NCBI RefSeq assembly: GCF_022879575.1
Contig: NZ_CP084262.1
Span: 124,001-188,000 of the forward strand
Direction: 5' to 3'
DNA: 64,000 nt
From: Caballeronia sp. SL2Y3
GTDB taxonomy: Bacteria; Pseudomonadota; Gammaproteobacteria; Burkholderiales; Burkholderiaceae
The notes below the pieces were generated by a model. The model searched no databases. It was not told where the DNA came from and saw nothing but the letters and a program-made list of their open reading frames with translations. The position numbers and the translations under genes were made by a program. Below, in pieces: positions 61,913 through 64,000 of the stretch. Every line of letters starts with the position of its first letter. Positions within the stretch are counted from its first letter, which is position 1.

Positions 61913-63379
61913 TTAGTTCGGAGTCGTCGAGAGTTCGATGCGAAGTTCGTTCGCGGACATCGCCACGCCCGTCGGCGAATTCGTGCCGTTGACGCGCACC
62001 AGCGAGACGACGACCTGCTTCAGTTCTGCGGGCGACAGGCCTTGCAGCGCATCGTTCGCAGGCAGCGTCAGCGTGCCGCCGGCGTGATGCATGGCCGCCG
62101 ACACCTCGAACGGTCCGATCGTTCCCACGAAGCGGGCTTGCGCGCTCGGATCGGCGTCTCCGGCAGACGGCAAGTTGACGTACACGTTATAGAAGTAGCC
62201 GCCTTGTTTGCCGAGCGACGTGACCATCATCGAGTCGAAGACGATGTTCACATACTTGGCCTGACCGGGCGCTGCCTGGGCGTTCGGGCTGGCGCTCGTG
62301 GTCGCCGATGTGGCCGCCGAAGTGGCCGCCGAAGTGGCTGCGGTCGACGTCACCGCCGTTTGCAGAGCCGTCACATCCGACGATGCCAGCGTGACCGCCG
62401 CGCTCACCGAGCGTTCAGTGAGCTTGAGATTCGCCACGCCGCCGAGCGAGCGGCGACCGTTCGCGATGGAGCGCGGCCCGGTCGCGCTGAAATTGCCGAT
62501 GGTCGGACGGGTGCGGATCGGCGGAATCTGCGCCTGCACGCGGATGATTCTCCCCTCTTGCGCGCTGGGCGGCATCGACGTCGGCAACGCGTTGCTCGCG
62601 TACGAATAACCCAGCGCCGAGGGCTGGTACGTCTTCGACTTGGATATCGTGAGTCCGGACGCGTATGTGAACGAGCCGCTCCAGTAGGAATCCGTCGGCG
62701 CCGGGTAATTGGTTCGCGCGAGGCCCGCCCAACCGTCGAACAGGCGGTCGACGTTCGCATGGTGCAGGTAGAAGATCGGATCGGTCGGCGACTGCATGTC
62801 GGCCATCCATCCACCGATAATGTCGTGTACCGGATTGTGCGGCGCATTCTCGAACGACGCTTCGTACGAATTGCTGGTGCCGCGCTGGAAGTTATTGACC
62901 TGCGTCGAGAACGGCGCCATGGTCAGCGCGTTATAGACGTTCGAGTTCACGCGGCCGGACACGTATAACGGATTACCCGTCGCGCTATCGAGAAATTCGG
63001 TCGGAATCGTCGGATGCGCGTAGTAATCCCAATAAGGCAACGTGAGCGAACTGTCTCCACTGACGGTTCGCAGCTGCTGTTCGAAATAATACAGATAGCC
63101 TCGGTGCCACGCGAAGAAGTACGGCTTCATGTGCGGGCAGTAGTTCACATGCACGTTCACCCAGTACGCCCACGAAGTGGGCTTGCTTGCGTCGGTGACG
63201 GCCTTCATCAACTTGATGGCATTGAGAAACGACGCATATTGGGGCGTCGTTTTAAACGTTTGCCATTCGAGGCGGACATGGCCCGTGGTAGCCATGCTGG
63301 GAATGGGAAGCGACATCAACGCCGCAGCGGACGCAGAGCTCTTCAGGAAGGTCCGGCGACTATAGGGGTTCTTTGCCAT
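61913..63379 (-). CDS. Tat-exported tyrosinase-family copper oxidase
   Basis: The 488-residue protein is a tyrosinase. A Tat signal lies at residues 8-35 (SRRTFLKSSASAAALMSLP). The CuA region has HVNYCPHMKPYFFAWHRGYL and the CuB region HNPVHD and DPIFYLHHANVDRLFDGW, so both copper sites have their histidines. After the catalytic core, a Thr/Ala/Ser-rich linker (about residues 345-370) precedes a C-terminal beta domain. Tat export suits a copper enzyme that folds before transport. ATG at 63379 has an AGGAG site. It would oxidise phenols to quinones or melanin precursors. Confidence 0.93.
   Translation of the reverse strand: MAKNPYSRRTFLKSSASAAALMSLPIPSMATTGHVRLEWQTFKTTPQYASFLNAIKLMKAVTDASKPTSWAYWVNVHVNYCPHMKPYFFAWHRGYLYYFEQQLRTVSGDSSLTLPYWDYYAHPTIPTEFLDSATGNPLYVSGRVNSNVYNALTMAPFSTQVNNFQRGTSNSYEASFENAPHNPVHDIIGGWMADMQSPTDPIFYLHHANVDRLFDGWAGLARTNYPAPTDSYWSGSFTYASGLTISKSKTYQPSALGYSYASNALPTSMPPSAQEGRIIRVQAQIPPIRTRPTIGNFSATGPRSIANGRRSLGGVANLKLTERSVSAAVTLASSDVTALQTAVTSTAATSAATSAATSATTSASPNAQAAPGQAKYVNIVFDSMMVTSLGKQGGYFYNVYVNLPSAGDADPSAQARFVGTIGPFEVSAAMHHAGGTLTLPANDALQGLSPAELKQVVVSLVRVNGTNSPTGVAMSANELRIELSTTPN
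62310..62345. repeat. Short 12-base tandem repeat in the tyrosinase linker
   Basis: The unit GTGGCCGCCGAA repeats at 62310-62321 and 62322-62333, with a third degenerate copy to 62345. It encodes an AATS-type repeat in the linker of the tyrosinase. Length variation between strains is likely here. Confidence 0.65.
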
Positions 63380-63620
63380 CTTGATTCTCCTGCGGCTAAA
63401 TCGATGTATTGTGCGCGGGCACGCGTTAGGGGCCGTGTGCACTGGCAGATGCACAAGGCGAGATCATGAGTGCGGTATCGGACCGACCGGACATACGATA
63501 CCCGTCATCGCGCGCGCGGTAAGCCGCAGTTGGCGCCGGAATGTGGCACGCCGCACAATGTTCGGTTGTGCGGGGCGGCGGGTGAAGGGGATTTGAAGGG
63601 AAGGGCCCGGACAGACGCGC

Positions 63621-63642
63621 AATCCGACCGGTCGGTCGGATT
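63621..63642. promoter_or_regulatory. TetR-type palindrome in the region upstream of tyrosinase
   Basis: AATCCGACC (63621-63629) and GGTCGGATT (63634-63642) are perfect inverted arms around GGTC. This GACCGGTCGGTC-type core is like operators of several TetR-family repressors. It lies about 240 bases upstream of the tyrosinase start and 137 bases from the end of the partial gene at the window edge, in an otherwise gene-free stretch (63380-63778). The regulator is not identified. Confidence 0.5.
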
Positions 63643-63726
63643 AGTGTGCCGCGGCGCTCGCGCAACGCTTTGTACGTGTGCGCTTCGCTAATCCGCCACT
63701 TGGATTTGCAGATGAAAGACCCGCAG

Positions 63727-63763
63727 GCCCGCTCGGCTCTTGTATTCGTTCTGTTGAGCGGGC
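63727..63763 (-). terminator. Possible terminator stem for the gene at the right edge
   Basis: GCCCGCTC (63727-63734) and GAGCGGGC (63756-63763) form an 8-base stem with a 21-base loop. On the minus strand a weak T-rich TCTTTC lies beyond the stem, after CTGCGGG. It is 16 bases after the stop of the partial gene. Confidence 0.35.
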
Positions 63764-63778
63764 GGGCCTTAGGCGGGA

Positions 63779-64000
63779 TCAATCGTTGTCAAGCTCGGCA
63801 TTCGCATCATTGCGCACGAAGCCGGTATCGTGTAGTTGGAAGGTATCGTGCGGTAGACGTTCACGATCGACCGCAGTCACGCGCCACACGACGCCCTGCG
63901 CGCCGGACCAGATCACGAGCGGCAAGCGGTCCTTCTCGCTCCAGCAGACGCGATGCGTCTCGCCCGCCTGCTCGATCCCATACCACCTGCATGTCGCCAG
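63779..64000 (-). CDS. Unknown protein, C-terminal 73 residues (5' end outside window)
   Basis: An open minus-strand frame enters from the right edge and ends at TGA 63781-63779. It reads CRWYGIEQAGETHRVCWSEK, then DRLPLVIWSGAQGVVWRVTA and an acidic tail NDANAELDND. The regular alternation of hydrophobic and polar residues and natural composition look like real coding sequence, whereas the other two frames have stops. I do not recognise a family. Confidence 0.65.
   Translation of the reverse strand: MATCRWYGIEQAGETHRVCWSEKDRLPLVIWSGAQGVVWRVTAVDRERLPHDTFQLHDTGFVRNDANAELDND

Noticed and set aside
1..64000. CRISPR array, tRNA or rRNA genes, IS elements, prophage
   Set aside because: No regularly spaced repeats, cloverleaf sequences, rRNA-like stretches, transposase, integrase or structural phage genes were seen.

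Overview
The window is GC-rich and reads as chromosomal DNA from a member of the Burkholderiaceae, most like Paraburkholderia, Caballeronia or Burkholderia. That placement is an inference from gene content and order: an acnD/prpF-type 2-methylcitrate operon divergent from prpR, a deoC operon with a double-ALDH gene, a DUF3300/DUF2950 envelope cluster and short PPK2. I saw no rRNA, tRNA, CRISPR array, insertion sequence, integrase or phage gene. Genes are densely packed and many overlap by ATGA.

Region 1 (1-7.8 kb) is propionate catabolism. prpB-prpC-acnD-prpF run on the minus strand and prpR, a sigma54 activator gene, diverges from them. A consensus-like -24/-12 promoter lies just upstream of prpB and GATTC/GAATC inverted repeats lie upstream of it. 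Region 2 (7.8-10.7 kb, minus) is a tightly overlapping four-gene unit: GT28/MGDG-synthase-like glycosyltransferase, small membrane protein, dual-specificity-type phosphatase and SanA/YdcF (DUF218) protein. No such unit is known to me as a characterised pathway. Region 3 (11-19 kb, plus) is a complete Opp/Dpp-type ABC importer followed by an SfnC/DszC-like flavin monooxygenase and an NtaA/SnaA-family FMN monooxygenase, which suggests import and oxidative breakdown of an organosulfur or related compound.

Region 4 (19-29.6 kb) is a probable 2-deoxyribose (or related deoxy-sugar) operon: deoC, a double aldehyde dehydrogenase whose second half lacks the catalytic Cys and Glu, a FucU/RbsD mutarotase with a likely TTG start, a ribokinase-type kinase and a sugar ABC importer, closed by a convergent DeoR-family repressor gene. 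Two near-identical operators, one before deoC and one before the repressor gene, link the two ends. Region 5 (29.6-35.4 kb) holds an unknown small protein, an alpha/beta hydrolase, a LysR-type regulator with two HTH domains, a PadR/siderophore-interacting-protein pair like YqjI/YqjH, and an MFS transporter.

Region 6 (35.5-43.7 kb) has a LOV-domain hybrid histidine kinase with an adjacent decayed receiver gene, an ion transporter paired with an orphan amino-acid binding protein, and an AAE-family antiporter, D-lactate dehydrogenase and VIT-like membrane protein unit; the last gene is frameshifted. Region 7 (44-49.4 kb) is a run of exported proteins: DUF3300, DUF2950, glycine-zipper, two small ones, a BamE-like lipoprotein, a surface-antigen-like protein and an outer-membrane barrel. 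Region 8 (49.4-64 kb) is a mosaic of single genes (RRM protein, PPK2, frameshifted SulP, YSC84 lipoprotein, AI-2E-family transporter, class II amidotransferase, MOSC, haloperoxidase, TetR, BON protein, Tat-exported tyrosinase) mixed with decayed sequences: a thiolase 3' fragment and an acyl-CoA synthetase gene with a nonsense codon plus frameshifts. Broken genes are confined to 37-61 kb, so that part looks like accessory DNA under weak selection. However, the single-base deletions all sit in short C/G runs, and assembly error has to be excluded.
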